NCBI RefSeq assembly: GCF_000820145.1
Contig: NZ_CDBW01000045.1
Coordinates: forward strand, 149,884-213,883
From: Aeromonas sobria
Lineage (GTDB): Bacteria; Pseudomonadota; Gammaproteobacteria; Enterobacterales; Aeromonadaceae
Length of the DNA: 64,000 nt
Direction of reading: 5' to 3'
The translations under genes and the position numbers were made by a program. Numbering within the stretch: position 1 is the first letter of the stretch; each line of letters starts with the position of its first letter. Below the pieces are notes generated by a model, which saw only the letters and a list, made by a program, of their open reading frames with translations, was not told the DNA's origin and made no database searches. Shown one piece after another: positions 33,245 to 42,064 of this stretch.

Positions 33245-35020
33245 TCAGTAGCTGGCCTTGAGGGTCACGCCACTGAACGCTGCAAACCCTGACAGCTGCA
33301 CATGCCAGGTGCCCGCCTTGGGATTGGTGAATGAGCAGCTTTCGTTATTGCCACCCTGGTAGGGACGGCAGTCGTAACTGCTGCTAGTGGGGGCGCTGCC
33401 AAAGCGGACGTAAAGGTCGGCATCACCGGTGCCGCCGCTGCTATTGATCTGCAGTGACTTGGTGCCCGCCGGTACGGTCAGGGTGTAGTTGAGCTTGCCT
33501 CCCTTGCTGGCGGCGAGGTTGCTCAGCGGCACGCCGTTTTGCAGCACGTTGTCGCTCGGTGGCGGCGTGGTGCCGCAGCTGGCATCGACCCCGACGGTCT
33601 GGAAGGCGCGCGCTACATCCGCCTGGCTGTAACCCAGATCGGCGGTCGCCCGGCTGACGCCACAGGCCCCTTGCTGGTAGTTGGTGTTGGCGCCCCAGTA
33701 GAGGCGGTTGGCCAGCACGAACACTTCAAACGCCTTGCGGGTGTTCCAGCCGCTGCTGGTGGCGAGCAGGTAGAAGGCGCGGTTGTAGACCCCGGAGCTG
33801 TGGTGTACATCCATCCCCTCCTGATAATCGGCCGCATGACCGATGGAGTTGCCATCCCGGGTTGGATCCTCGAAGTAGCGCAGGGAGCCGTTGCCCTTGA
33901 AGATCTGGGCGCCGACCAGCCAGTCGTTGCTCCCCTTCATGTAGAACTCGGCCGCTTCCCCTGCCATGTCGGAGAAGGCCTCGTTGATGCCACCGGATTG
34001 TCCCGAGTAAACCAGCCCGGAGTTCTGTTCTGTGAAGCCGTGGCTCACTTCGTGGGCTGCCACATCCAGGCTCACCAGCGGGTGGAAGGTGGTGGCGCCG
34101 TCACCAAAGGTCATCTGGCTGCCATCCCAGAAGGCGTTCTCGTAATTCTTGCTGTAGTGAACCCGCATCTTCAGTTTGAAGGTCAATGGTGCCGTGTTGT
34201 ACCAGTTGCGGTACATGTCGAACACCACGTTGCCGAAGTAGTGGGCGTCGTTGAGGGGCGAGTAGGCGCCGTTGATCTCCTTGACCCGGTTTTCCGGGCA
34301 GGTGAACTGGTGGATGGTACCGCCTGTGGTGGCGTGGTTGAGGTTGATGGTATCGACGTTGGGGCTGGTCATCCGGCAGTTGTCATCGACTATCAGCGGG
34401 CCAAAGTCAGTGCCATAGAAGTATTTGCCGGTCTTGATGTTGCCCCCGGGGCCGCTGGCGTCCTTGTGGTTGATCCCCTCCCAGCGTTTGAGCTCTTCAC
34501 CGCTCTGGGCATCGAGAATGACGAAGGGGCGGCTCGGCTTGTCACCTTCCGCGATGAAGGAGACCTGATAGACCAGCCGGGCCAGCCCGTTCTCGTCCTG
34601 CATCACGTAGAGTTTGACCTGCTCGTTGCTCCCCTTGCTGCCCGCCTTGGCCTTGCTGGCGGCATCCTGTGGCGAGAGAGTGGTGGCCGGGCTTGCCACA
34701 TCCTGATCGATCTGGCGCAGCATGCGCCCGCTGGCCTGTTGCAGTTGGCCGTTCAGGCTCTTGTCAGTCACTACCCCCTGACCCATCACCGGGATGCCGT
34801 TCCAGACCTGCTCGTAGCGGATCCGCTGCTGTCCGTTGGGCAGTTTGACCACCCGCACCTGACGAAACTCGCCATCTTCCAGCTGCAGGGTGCCGCTCGC
34901 GGCACTGAGGCCGGTCATGGCCCGGATGCCGTTTGCCGTTACGTTGATCTCTACTTCTTGCGCTGCCAGTGCGGCGCCTCCCCAGCAGGCCAGCACAACG
35001 GCCAGATAAATTTTATTCAT
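33245..35020 (-). CDS. ahyB: Elastase: secreted M4 thermolysin-like zinc metalloprotease with PPC domain
   Basis: A 591-residue preproenzyme, about the size reported for the Aeromonas AhyB elastase. Order: signal peptide MNKIYLAVVLACWGGAALA; FTP and PepSY-type propeptide (to about 200); M4 catalytic domain with zinc motif HEVSH at 323-327, GGINEAFSD carrying the third ligand Glu, and VHHSSGVYNRAFYLL with the catalytic His; then a C-terminal pre-peptidase (PPC) domain with GDADLYVRFG and GTWHVQLSGF. Type II secretion is usual in the family. The start ATG 35018-35020 has AAGGAAAGAAGAG upstream. Related proteases are virulence factors. Confidence 0.94.
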   Translation of the reverse strand: MNKIYLAVVLACWGGAALAAQEVEINVTANGIRAMTGLSAASGTLQLEDGEFRQVRVVKLPNGQQRIRYEQVWNGIPVMGQGVVTDKSLNGQLQQASGRMLRQIDQDVASPATTLSPQDAASKAKAGSKGSNEQVKLYVMQDENGLARLVYQVSFIAEGDKPSRPFVILDAQSGEELKRWEGINHKDASGPGGNIKTGKYFYGTDFGPLIVDDNCRMTSPNVDTINLNHATTGGTIHQFTCPENRVKEINGAYSPLNDAHYFGNVVFDMYRNWYNTAPLTFKLKMRVHYSKNYENAFWDGSQMTFGDGATTFHPLVSLDVAAHEVSHGFTEQNSGLVYSGQSGGINEAFSDMAGEAAEFYMKGSNDWLVGAQIFKGNGSLRYFEDPTRDGNSIGHAADYQEGMDVHHSSGVYNRAFYLLATSSGWNTRKAFEVFVLANRLYWGANTNYQQGACGVSRATADLGYSQADVARAFQTVGVDASCGTTPPPSDNVLQNGVPLSNLAASKGGKLNYTLTVPAGTKSLQINSSGGTGDADLYVRFGSAPTSSSYDCRPYQGGNNESCSFTNPKAGTWHVQLSGFAAFSGVTLKASY

Positions 35021-35106
35021 CTCTTCTTTCCTTAAATCGATGAGGTTGATGAACCGACCCATGGTCGGGCGCTTTGAAGCTAGTGCCGGTGAGGGAAAGT
35101 GCCCCC

Positions 35107-35120
35107 TGTCAAATGTGACA
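35107..35120. promoter_or_regulatory. Palindrome upstream of ahyB
   Basis: TGTCA-AATG-TGACA, 87 bases before the ahyB start. Candidate operator; it does not fit the CRP consensus. The rest of the 347-base gap 35021-35367 holds no supported gene; CCGACC-CAT-GGTCGG at about 35054 is a second small palindrome. Confidence 0.35.
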
Positions 35121-35367
35121 GCGCAGCACAAAGGGGTAGCAGGATCTGCCAAAGTGCCTCTTGGGGGCATTCGTCGGCATCATGTGGAGAGCATCATCCT
35201 GTTTCAGTCACTCCCCTTTCTCTTTTGAGGGAGGCGCAAACTTGCGCTGCCACCCTCTGCGGGATCTGCCGGAAGATCGCGCTAAAAGTGGTTGGCGTGA
35301 CCAGTAGCAATTGGCTACATTGGGTGGCTGGTTCGCTATTTGAACACTGATTTGAAAGGAGAATCCC

Positions 35368-35922
35368 ATGTTTTCATGGCAGTTGGACGATGAGCTTGCA
35401 CTGCTCTTCTTGCAGCCCGATATGGCGAGCGAACTGTTTGCCCTCTGCAATAACAACCGGGAGTACCTCTCCCAGTGGCTGCCCTGGCCGCCGCTGATCC
35501 AGCGCCCCGTCGACAGCGCCCTCTTCATTCGCAGTGCCATCGAGAAGTTTGCCCGGGGCGAGGGGCTCACCACTGCCATCGAGTATCAGGGGGAGGTGGT
35601 GGGTGTCATCGGTTACAACAGCATCGATCACGATCTTGGCAAGGTGGTTATCGGTTACTGGCTGGCGGAGCGCTGGCAGGGCAACGGCATCATCACCCGG
35701 GCCTGTCAGGCCTTGATCCATCACGCCTTTGAGGAGATGGGGATGGAGAAGGTGGAGATCAGCGCTGCTACCGATAACGAGCCCAGCAGAGCCGTCTGTG
35801 AACGGCTCGGCATGCAGCAGGAGGGGGTGACCCGGCGCGCAGAGCGGTTGGGCAACCGGATTGTGGACCACGCTCACTACAGCCTGTTGCGCGATGAGTG
35901 GCTAAGTCAGAGGGAGATATGA
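35368..35922 (+). CDS. GNAT acetyltransferase, RimL-like
   Basis: A 184-residue acetyltransferase of the ribosomal-protein-serine (RimL/YdaF) group: LSQWLPWPP near residue 33, the core VIGYWLAERWQGNGIITRACQALIHHAF with the acetyl-CoA loop RWQGNGI, then NEPSRAVCERLGMQQEGVTRRAERLGNRIVDHAHYSLLRDEW. Strong GAAAGGAGAATCCC upstream. Its stop overlaps the rimJ start by four bases, so the two acetyltransferases are cotranscribed. Target unproven; L7/L12 acetylation as by RimL is plausible. Confidence 0.88.
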   Translation: MFSWQLDDELALLFLQPDMASELFALCNNNREYLSQWLPWPPLIQRPVDSALFIRSAIEKFARGEGLTTAIEYQGEVVGVIGYNSIDHDLGKVVIGYWLAERWQGNGIITRACQALIHHAFEEMGMEKVEISAATDNEPSRAVCERLGMQQEGVTRRAERLGNRIVDHAHYSLLRDEWLSQREI

Positions 35923-36473
35923 TGGTGCTGCCACATATCAAGACGGCCCGTAGCCATCTGACCATACTGTCGCCGGATCAGGCCCCCATGATGCTCGACT
36001 TCTACCGGCGTAACCGCGCTCATCTCGCCCCTTGGGAGCCATTGCGGGACGAGCACTTTTATACCCTCTCTTACTGGCATGCCCGGCTGCAGGACAGTTA
36101 CAGCCAGTTCTTCAACGGCACTGGCGTCAGTCTGGTGGCGCTGGATCCGACAGGGGAGCGGGTAATCGCCACCTGCAATTTCAGCAATATTCTGATGGGC
36201 GTCTTCAAGGCGTGTCATCTGGGCTACGCCATCGACCAGCAACAGCAGGGGCAGGGGATAATGCGGGAAGTGCTATCTGCGGGTATCGACTATCTGTTTC
36301 GGGAGCATGGCCTGCACCGGATCATGGCCTGCTATATGCCGGTGAACCAGCGCAGCGGCGCGCTGCTGGAGCGGCTCGGTTTCGAGCGGGAAGGGTTCGC
36401 GCGCGAGTATCTGATGATCAATGGCCGCTGGGAGGATCACATCCTCACCTCCCTCATTAATCCCGAGTCCTGA
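35919..36473 (+). CDS. rimJ: Ribosomal-protein-alanine N-acetyltransferase RimJ
   Basis: Acetylates the N-terminal Ala of S5 in E. coli. The 184-residue product aligns with E. coli RimJ: YRRNRAHLAPWEPLRDEHFYTLSYW, TCNFSNILMGVFKACHLGYAID, QQQGQGIMREVLSAGIDYLF and HRIMACYMPVNQRSGALLERLGFEREGFAREYLMINGRWEDH. ATG at 35919 forms ATGA with the previous stop; ATG 35922 is an alternative. Part of a two-gene acetyltransferase operon. Confidence 0.92.
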   Translation: MMVLPHIKTARSHLTILSPDQAPMMLDFYRRNRAHLAPWEPLRDEHFYTLSYWHARLQDSYSQFFNGTGVSLVALDPTGERVIATCNFSNILMGVFKACHLGYAIDQQQQGQGIMREVLSAGIDYLFREHGLHRIMACYMPVNQRSGALLERLGFEREGFAREYLMINGRWEDHILTSLINPES

Positions 36474-36482
36474 TCAACAGAT

Positions 36483-36515
36483 AAAAAAAACGGGCCCGAA
36501 GTTGCCTTCGGACCC
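36483..36515 (-). terminator. Rho-independent terminator of the lipoprotein gene
   Basis: On the minus strand, stem GGGTCCGAAG/CTTCGGGCCC (one mismatch) is followed by GTTTTTTTTAT. It could also help stop rimJ from the other side. Confidence 0.8.
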
Positions 36516-36536
36516 ATCTTCGAATGAGGTGCAGGC

Positions 36537-36785
36537 TTATTTAGCCTTGGCATCGCTCACTGCAGCTTCAACCTTGGTAGCTACGTCAGCGGCAGCTTTT
36601 TCTACGGTTGCAGTCGCTTCGGAGGTGGCCTTCTCTACAGTAGAGGTGGCTTCGCTAGCGGCTTTTTCTACAGTTGCAGCAACTTCGGCGGCCGGAGCAG
36701 CAGCAGGAGCGGCAGCTTTCTCTTCTTTCTGACCACAAGCGGTCAACATCAGACCCAGGATACCGGCTACCAGTACTTTGTTCAT
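36537..36785 (-). CDS. Small Ala/Glu-rich lipoprotein with repeated helix
   Basis: An 82-residue lipoprotein: MNKVLVAGILGLMLTACGQKEEK has the lipobox LTAC, so the mature protein starts at Cys17. The remainder is a low-complexity amphipathic helix made of 11-residue units of the type ATVEKAASEAT, ATVEKATSEAT, ATVEKAAADVA. Such repeats are typical of apolipoprotein-like or Lpp-like surface helices. Start ATG 36783-36785 after GAGGGTATGCA. Function unknown. The 308-base stretch to 37093 holds only a TGCCGT-CAAG-ACGGCA hairpin at 36991-37006. Confidence 0.8.
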   Translation of the reverse strand: MNKVLVAGILGLMLTACGQKEEKAAAPAAAPAAEVAATVEKAASEATSTVEKATSEATATVEKAAADVATKVEAAVSDAKAK

Positions 36786-37093
36786 GTGCATACCCTCAAA
36801 AAAAGATGGAGAGATGGTCTGTGCAACCATCACAGCGCCCGCTGTGACCCGGTATTGAAAAAAGAGGCCGGGCGGCAGAGAGCGCGCGAAATATAGCCCC
36901 ATTAGTGACCAATGAAAACGGATATCACAATGACATTTTTTCGTGCCGTGGATGAAAAGCACCACTGCAACGACGAATATCAATATAAGATGCCGTCAAG
37001 ACGGCAAAAACGCCCAATAAACCACCATTTCATGGCTGCCGGTTAGCACTTTGGCTGAATTTTGCCCCCAGCTGAGTTGTGAGAAAACAGGCT

Positions 37094-38155
37094 TTAGTCA
37101 GACAGCTTCTGACAGGGCAGCCGTTTTCCCTCACGGTGGCTCTGGCGGGCCAGATCCAGCAGCGCCATTACCGCCAGTGCCTCGTCAGCTGGCACCGGGT
37201 TGCTCCCTTCGCCCTTGATGGCGGCGCAGACGCCGCGATAGTAAGCGCCATAATCTCCCGACTCACCGACCACGCTCTGCTGCTGCAACTGACCATCGAC
37301 AATGCGGCTGAGCTGACCTGGCTCTCCATCCACGCCCCAATCCGCTGCCGGTGGCCGCTTGCCCTGCTTGAGCTGATCTTCCTGCACATCCATACCGAAT
37401 TTCACGAAAGAACCACTGTTGCCGTGGATGACAAAGCGCGGCATGGTGGCCGAGACCAGACAACTGCCGTGCAGTACCACCCGCAGCTCGCCATACCGTT
37501 TCCCATAGCCCAGCACCACGTGGAAGTAGTCGTCCGCCAGTGCGCCGGGGCGCTGCTCGGCCAGATCGGCCTGCAGCCAGTCCGGCTGGCCGAACAGCTG
37601 CAGCGCTTGATCCAGCACGTGAGGGCCGAGATCGAACCAGAGGCCGGAACCGGGGCCACCCGCTTCGCGCCAGCGCTGACGTACCTCGGGACGATAGCGA
37701 TCGAAGTGTGACTCGAACTGGGCGATCTGCCCCAGCGTGCCCTCTGCCAGCAGACGGCGCACGGTGAGAAAATCCCCGTCCCAGCGCCGGTTGTGGAAGA
37801 TGCTGAGCAGTCGCTGCTGTTTTTCGGCCAATTCGACCAGTGCTTGTGCCTCGGCCAAGTCCAGTGCAAACGGCTTGTCGATCACCACATGTTTGCCAGC
37901 CAGCAGTGCCTGGCGGGCGAGGGGGGCATGGGTATCGTTGGGGGTGGCGATCACCACCAGATCGACGCTGTCATCGGCCAACACCTGTTCCAGCGAACCG
38001 ACCCGGCAGCCGGGCAGATCGGCCTGCACCTTGGCGGCATCGCGGCTCACCACCCAGCTCAGGGACAAACCTGGCGTGGTGGAGAGGAAGGGGGCGTGGA
38101 AGGTCTTGCCTGCAAAGCCATAGCCCACCAGGGCTGCGTTAAGAGAGTGACTCAT
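37094..38155 (-). CDS. ydgJ: Gfo/Idh/MocA family oxidoreductase, YdgJ-like
   Basis: A 353-residue NAD(P)-dependent sugar or inositol dehydrogenase-like enzyme. The Rossmann loop is LVGYGFAGKTFHAPFL (GxGxxx), then TPNDTHAPLARQALLAGKHVVIDKPFAL with the catalytic EKP-type motif as DKP, and HFDRYRPEVRQRWRE plus GGPGSGLWFDLGPHVLDQAL carrying the usual His/Asp residues. It aligns along its length with E. coli YdgJ. ATG at 38153-38155 after GGAGCACACCCG. Downstream of an MFS gene on the same strand with a terminator between. Substrate unknown. Confidence 0.9.
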   Translation of the reverse strand: MSHSLNAALVGYGFAGKTFHAPFLSTTPGLSLSWVVSRDAAKVQADLPGCRVGSLEQVLADDSVDLVVIATPNDTHAPLARQALLAGKHVVIDKPFALDLAEAQALVELAEKQQRLLSIFHNRRWDGDFLTVRRLLAEGTLGQIAQFESHFDRYRPEVRQRWREAGGPGSGLWFDLGPHVLDQALQLFGQPDWLQADLAEQRPGALADDYFHVVLGYGKRYGELRVVLHGSCLVSATMPRFVIHGNSGSFVKFGMDVQEDQLKQGKRPPAADWGVDGEPGQLSRIVDGQLQQQSVVGESGDYGAYYRGVCAAIKGEGSNPVPADEALAVMALLDLARQSHREGKRLPCQKLSD

Positions 38156-38235
38156 CGGGTGTGCTCCGCTGATATCGAGTGAGTGTGGTTGCCATCACAG
38201 GCTGGCTGTCGGATGGCCATGCGCTGTATAGGCGA

Positions 38236-38265
38236 TACAAAAGAGAAGGGGGCCGTTGGCCCCCT
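38236..38265 (-). terminator. Rho-independent terminator of the Bcr/CflA gene
   Basis: AGGGGGCC-GTT-GGCCCCCT perfect stem; on the minus strand it is followed by TCTCTTTTG. Confidence 0.65.
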
Positions 38266-38290
38266 GAGTGTGCCCATCAGAGCACAGGAT

Positions 38291-39454
38291 TTATTGCAAA
38301 CACAAGCGGCGGCCGCGGCGGGTCATCAGCATCACCAAGGGCGGTAGCAGCAGCCACATGTGCAGTGCCAGCTGGCTGAGCGGGTCTGCTGTTAGTAAGC
38401 CGGTCAGGCCAACCAGCGCGCCGGATCCGCTCATCTGGAACAGGCCGAGCAGGGCGGCGGCGGTACCGGCGCAGTGGCCGAACGGTGCCAGCGCCATCCC
38501 GGCGGCAGAGCCCAAAATCATGGCAAAGCCGATGCTGGAGAGGAACACCGGCCCCATCATCGCCAGCGGATGTTCGATGTGCATCGCCAGGGTCAGTATG
38601 ATGGCGGAGAGGAGCAATACCAGCAGGCCGATGCGCAGGGTGCGTCTTGGCCCCACCTTGGCGATAAAACGGGGGGCCATGAAGCAAGCCAGAATGTTGA
38701 GCGCGGCGTTGGCGGTAAACCAGTAGCTAAAGCCACTCATATCCAGCCCCAGTTTCACCATCAGCTGCACCGGTGCAGCAGTGACATAGGCGAGGATCAC
38801 TGCCATCGCCAGCATGCAGAGCGCTGCGTTGAACAGAAAGCTGGGGGAGCGCAGTACCGGGCTGTAGCGGGACCAGCTGATCAGTGCGCCTTCGCTGCGT
38901 GTTGCGTTCGGGCGAGTCTCCGGCATCCGCCACATCAGCCAGCTGCCGACGATGACCGCATAACCGGCCATAAACCAGAAGTTGGCTGACCAGCCCGCCT
39001 TGGCGGTGAGCCAGCCACCGAGCAGGGGCGCCAGTGCTGGAATAAAGCAGATGGCACCATTGAGGTAGGAGATCATCTGGCCGCTCTTTTTCGGGCCGTA
39101 GCTGTCACGCACCACCGAGAAAGCGGCCACCGAGGTGGCGCAGGCGCCGAAGCCCTGCAGCACCCGGGCCAGCATCAGCTCGCCGAGACTAGCGGCAAAA
39201 CCGGCCGCCAGTGCGCTCAGGCCATAGAGCAGCACGCCACCCAGGGCGATGGGCTTGCGACCGTAGCGATCGGCCAGCGGCCCGACCAATAGCTGACCCA
39301 GCCCCATGCTGAACAGGAACCAGGTGATGGTGCCCTGCATCAGTGTCACTTCGGCGCCCAACTGCTCGGCCATTTGCGGAATGGCGGGCAAATAGATGTC
39401 GATGGCCAGCGGACTGAACAGCACCAGTAGCACAAGTAAAAGAATCAATGGCAT
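38291..39454 (-). CDS. MFS drug exporter, Bcr/CflA family
   Basis: A 387-residue 12-helix transporter. The N-terminus LVLFSPLAIDIYLPAIPQMAEQLG is the Bcr/CflA signature; QLLVGPLADRYGRKPIALGG is motif A and LLGGWLTAKAGWSANFWFMAGYA matches the family motif C region. Members export bicyclomycin, chloramphenicol, florfenicol or sulfonamides; the substrate here is not determined by sequence. ATG 39452-39454 behind GAGGTGACTG. It is divergent from rdgB over 237 bases. Confidence 0.9.
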   Translation of the reverse strand: MPLILLLVLLVLFSPLAIDIYLPAIPQMAEQLGAEVTLMQGTITWFLFSMGLGQLLVGPLADRYGRKPIALGGVLLYGLSALAAGFAASLGELMLARVLQGFGACATSVAAFSVVRDSYGPKKSGQMISYLNGAICFIPALAPLLGGWLTAKAGWSANFWFMAGYAVIVGSWLMWRMPETRPNATRSEGALISWSRYSPVLRSPSFLFNAALCMLAMAVILAYVTAAPVQLMVKLGLDMSGFSYWFTANAALNILACFMAPRFIAKVGPRRTLRIGLLVLLLSAIILTLAMHIEHPLAMMGPVFLSSIGFAMILGSAAGMALAPFGHCAGTAAALLGLFQMSGSGALVGLTGLLTADPLSQLALHMWLLLPPLVMLMTRRGRRLCLQ

Positions 39455-39635
39455 CAGTCACCTCGGGGCGTGGGGGGAAATTTGATTGGGGCGCGAGTCT
39501 ACTGACTCACAGTAATGAATTGAAATGGTATTTTATCACTTATGTTATTCCGCTATGGAAACATGCATTCCACAGCACCGGCTAACAGGAGCTTGGCCTT
39601 CATCACATGTCAGGCTAGCGCCGCGAATTGGCGCT

Positions 39636-39663
39636 TTTACTAAACCCTTGCGCCGCATAGAAT
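39636..39663 (+). promoter_or_regulatory. Candidate promoter of rdgB-hemW
   Basis: TTTACT (39636-39641), 16-base spacer, TAGAAT (39658-39663), 28 bases before the rdgB start. Just upstream is a short AGCGCC-GCGAATT-GGCGCT-TTT hairpin at 39617-39638 without a gene feeding it. Confidence 0.4.
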
Positions 39664-39691
39664 GCGCAGATTATTTTTGCGGAGGTGCGTG

Positions 39692-40285
39692 ATGAACAAG
39701 CTTGTCCTGGCAACAGGGAACCAGAAAAAGGTGAAGGAATTGGCCGCCATGCTGGCCGATATGAAGATCCAGGTGATCCCGCAGAGCGAGTTTGCAGTCT
39801 CCGATGCCGAAGAGACCGGCACCACCTTCGTCGAGAATGCCATCATCAAGGCCCGCCACGCCGCCCGCATTACCGGCCTGCCCGCCGTTGCCGATGACTC
39901 GGGTCTGGAAGTGGATCTGCTGCACGGTCGTCCCGGTGTCTACTCGGCCCGTTTTGCCGGCCCGGATGCCAGCGACAAGGATAATATTGAAAAGCTGCTG
40001 GGCGAGCTTGCGGGTGCTCCGGATTACCTCAAAAGTGCCCGCTTCTGGTGTGTGCTGGTCTATATGCGTCACGCCGACGATCCCACCCCCATCATCTGTC
40101 AGGCGAGCTGGGAAGGGGTGATCATCGACGAACCGCACGGTCAACACGGCTTTGGTTATGACCCGGTGTTCTTCGTGCCGGATCACGACTGCACCGCTGC
40201 CCAGATGCCCGCCGAGCTGAAAAACCAGCTCAGCCACCGCGGTCAGGCGCTGGCCAAACTGAAAGCGGCGCTGGCCGCTCACTGA
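39692..40285 (+). CDS. rdgB: dITP/XTP pyrophosphatase
   Basis: Removes deaminated purine nucleotides (ITP, dITP, XTP) from the pool. The 197-residue product (E. coli 197) has LATGNQKKVKELAAML at the N-terminus, FVENAIIKARHAARITGLPAVADDSGLEVDLLHGRPGVYSARFAG, and GHGQHGFGYDPVF-type EPHGQHGFGYDPVFFVPD with LSHRGQAL near the C-terminus, all HAM1-family signatures. ATG 39692 after GGAGGTGCGTG. hemW follows after 75 bases, as in many gammaproteobacteria. Confidence 0.95.
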   Translation: MNKLVLATGNQKKVKELAAMLADMKIQVIPQSEFAVSDAEETGTTFVENAIIKARHAARITGLPAVADDSGLEVDLLHGRPGVYSARFAGPDASDKDNIEKLLGELAGAPDYLKSARFWCVLVYMRHADDPTPIICQASWEGVIIDEPHGQHGFGYDPVFFVPDHDCTAAQMPAELKNQLSHRGQALAKLKAALAAH

Positions 40286-40360
40286 GTTTTTGCCAGCCTC
40301 GCCCATCGCGTATTGTCATCTACAATGGGGGCCTTGAGCCCCCGTTTTATTGGAAGTCCC

Positions 40361-41506
40361 ATGCTGCAACTGCCGCCCCTCTCTCTCTATATTCATGTGC
40401 CCTGGTGCGTCCAGAAGTGCCCCTATTGTGACTTCAACTCCCACGCCCAGAAGGGAGAGCTGCCTCACCTCGAATATGTCGCCGCCCTGCTCGAAGATCT
40501 GGATCAGGATCTGAAGTGGGCACAGGGGCGGCCGCTCTCCTCGATCTTTATCGGCGGTGGCACCCCCAGCCTGTTGACGGTAGAGGCGATGCAAACCCTG
40601 CTGGATGGGGTACGGGCTCGCATACCGCTCACTGCAGATTGCGAGATCACCATGGAGGCCAACCCGGGCACGGTGGAAGCGGACAAGTTCGCCGGTTTCA
40701 AGCGCGCTGGCATCAACCGCATCTCCATCGGGGTGCAGAGCTTCCAGCAGGAAAAGCTGACCCGTCTCGGCCGCATCCATGGCCCGGAAGAGGCGCGCAA
40801 AGCCGCTGCACTGGCCCATGCCATCCAACTGCCGACCTTCAATCTCGATCTGATGCACGGTCTGCCGGATCAGAGTCTGGATGATGCCCTCTATGACCTG
40901 CAGCAGGCCATCGACTGCGCACCGCCGCATCTTTCCTGGTATCAGCTCACCATAGAGCCGAACACGGCGTTTGCCTCCAAGCCGCCGCGGCTGCCGGAAG
41001 ATGACACCCTGTGGGATATCTACGAACAGGGCCACGCCATACTCACCGCCAGCGGTTATCGCCAATACGAGATCTCGGCTTATGCCAAAGAGGGCTACCA
41101 GTGCCATCACAACCTTAACTACTGGCGCTTTGGTGACTATCTGGGGATTGGCTGCGGCGCCCACGGTAAGATGACCGATCTCGCGAACCAACAGATCCTG
41201 CGCACCGCCAAGGTGAAGCATCCGAAAGGGTATCTGGATAAGAGTCGCCCCTATCTGGACGAGCAGTGGCAGGTGACTGCAGATGATCTGCCGCTCGAGT
41301 ACTTTATGAATCGCTTCCGGCTGTTCGAACCGGCCCCCAAGGCGGAGTTCGAGGCATACACAGGTCTGGAGCTGGAGCGGGTGGAGACGGTGCTCGCCAT
41401 CGCCCAGAGCAAGGAGCTGATCGAAGATCTCGGTGACAGCTGGCAACTTACCTCCCTCGGCCATCGCTACCTTAATGTGTTGCTTGAACTGTTTATGGAT
41501 GAGTGA
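40361..41506 (+). CDS. hemW: Heme chaperone HemW (radical SAM)
   Basis: Radical-SAM relative of coproporphyrinogen oxidase that delivers heme rather than acting in porphyrin synthesis. The 381-residue product has the cluster motif CVQKCPYC (CxxxCxxC) near residue 16, FIGGGTPSLL, and the HemW-type HHNLNYW motif near residue 255 that marks heme binding and separates the family from HemN. Start at ATG 40361 after TGGAAG. It follows rdgB and ends with a bidirectional terminator. Confidence 0.93.
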   Translation: MLQLPPLSLYIHVPWCVQKCPYCDFNSHAQKGELPHLEYVAALLEDLDQDLKWAQGRPLSSIFIGGGTPSLLTVEAMQTLLDGVRARIPLTADCEITMEANPGTVEADKFAGFKRAGINRISIGVQSFQQEKLTRLGRIHGPEEARKAAALAHAIQLPTFNLDLMHGLPDQSLDDALYDLQQAIDCAPPHLSWYQLTIEPNTAFASKPPRLPEDDTLWDIYEQGHAILTASGYRQYEISAYAKEGYQCHHNLNYWRFGDYLGIGCGAHGKMTDLANQQILRTAKVKHPKGYLDKSRPYLDEQWQVTADDLPLEYFMNRFRLFEPAPKAEFEAYTGLELERVETVLAIAQSKELIEDLGDSWQLTSLGHRYLNVLLELFMDE

Positions 41507-41559
41507 GCGGTCTGTTGCGGCGGTGAGTTGGCGTTGTCAGACCGCTTCTTCTGTAAAAA

Positions 41560-41588
41560 CAATCAGGGCGCCATTGGCGCCCTGATTG
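41560..41588. terminator. Bidirectional terminator between hemW and arfA
   Basis: CAATCAGGGCGCC-ATT-GGCGCCCTGATTG, 13-bp perfect stem, with an A-rich left flank and TTTGT right flank. Serves the convergent genes. Confidence 0.88.
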
Positions 41589-41610
41589 TTTGTGGTCGGT
41601 AGAAACCCGC

Positions 41611-41850
41611 TCAGCAGCAGACGCTGATCATCTGCTGTTGGCCGGGCTCCCACCGCTTGCCAAATTTGGCCTTGCGCTGGTAACTCCCCTTGCCCTTCTT
41701 GTTGCGCTCGACCCGGCTGCGAAACAGGGGATCGGAGAGCAGGGCGTGCAGATGGTTATCCTTTATCTCGCCGCGCTGATGGGCATAGTTGCCCCCTTGC
41801 GTATGCTCCTCACGGGGGAGGGCGGGTTGGTCGACCCGAATCTTGGCCAT
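41611..41850 (-). CDS. arfA: Alternative ribosome-rescue factor ArfA
   Basis: ArfA recruits RF2 to ribosomes stalled at the end of mRNAs lacking a stop codon. The 79-residue product carries the family core GEIKDNHLHALLSDPLFRSRVERNKKGKGSYQRKAKFGKRW, which matches E. coli ArfA through the basic KGKGSY patch that enters the mRNA channel. The N-terminus has about a dozen extra residues (AKIRVDQPALPREEHTQGG). In E. coli the mRNA is cut so that ArfA is itself made from a non-stop message; here a 7-bp hairpin overlaps the last codons (41615-41637), and a strong terminator lies just past the stop. Confidence 0.9.
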   Translation of the reverse strand: MAKIRVDQPALPREEHTQGGNYAHQRGEIKDNHLHALLSDPLFRSRVERNKKGKGSYQRKAKFGKRWEPGQQQMISVCC

Positions 41851-41963
41851 GATGGCTCCTCTTCTTTGCTCTTGGTGTGTTGACTCTTGTCACTGGATGG
41901 CGGTTTTCGCTGCGGGCGCCTGTTCAGGTTAGCGCCCGGCAACCGGATGCACTGGCACCGGTT

Positions 41964-41997
41964 AAAAACGCGGCGATTTTGTCATCAAATCGCCGCG
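41964..41997 (-). terminator. Rho-independent terminator of zntR
   Basis: On the minus strand CGCGGCGATTT-GATGACA-AAATCGCCGCG followed by TTTTTAACC, 68 bases after the zntR stop; 11-bp perfect stem. Confidence 0.85.
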
Positions 41998-42064
41998 GGA
42001 GCAATGAGTCGGGCGCGTAGAGTCAGCCGCACTGCGTCAGGCTCGCTCGGTCAGGCATACCGTG

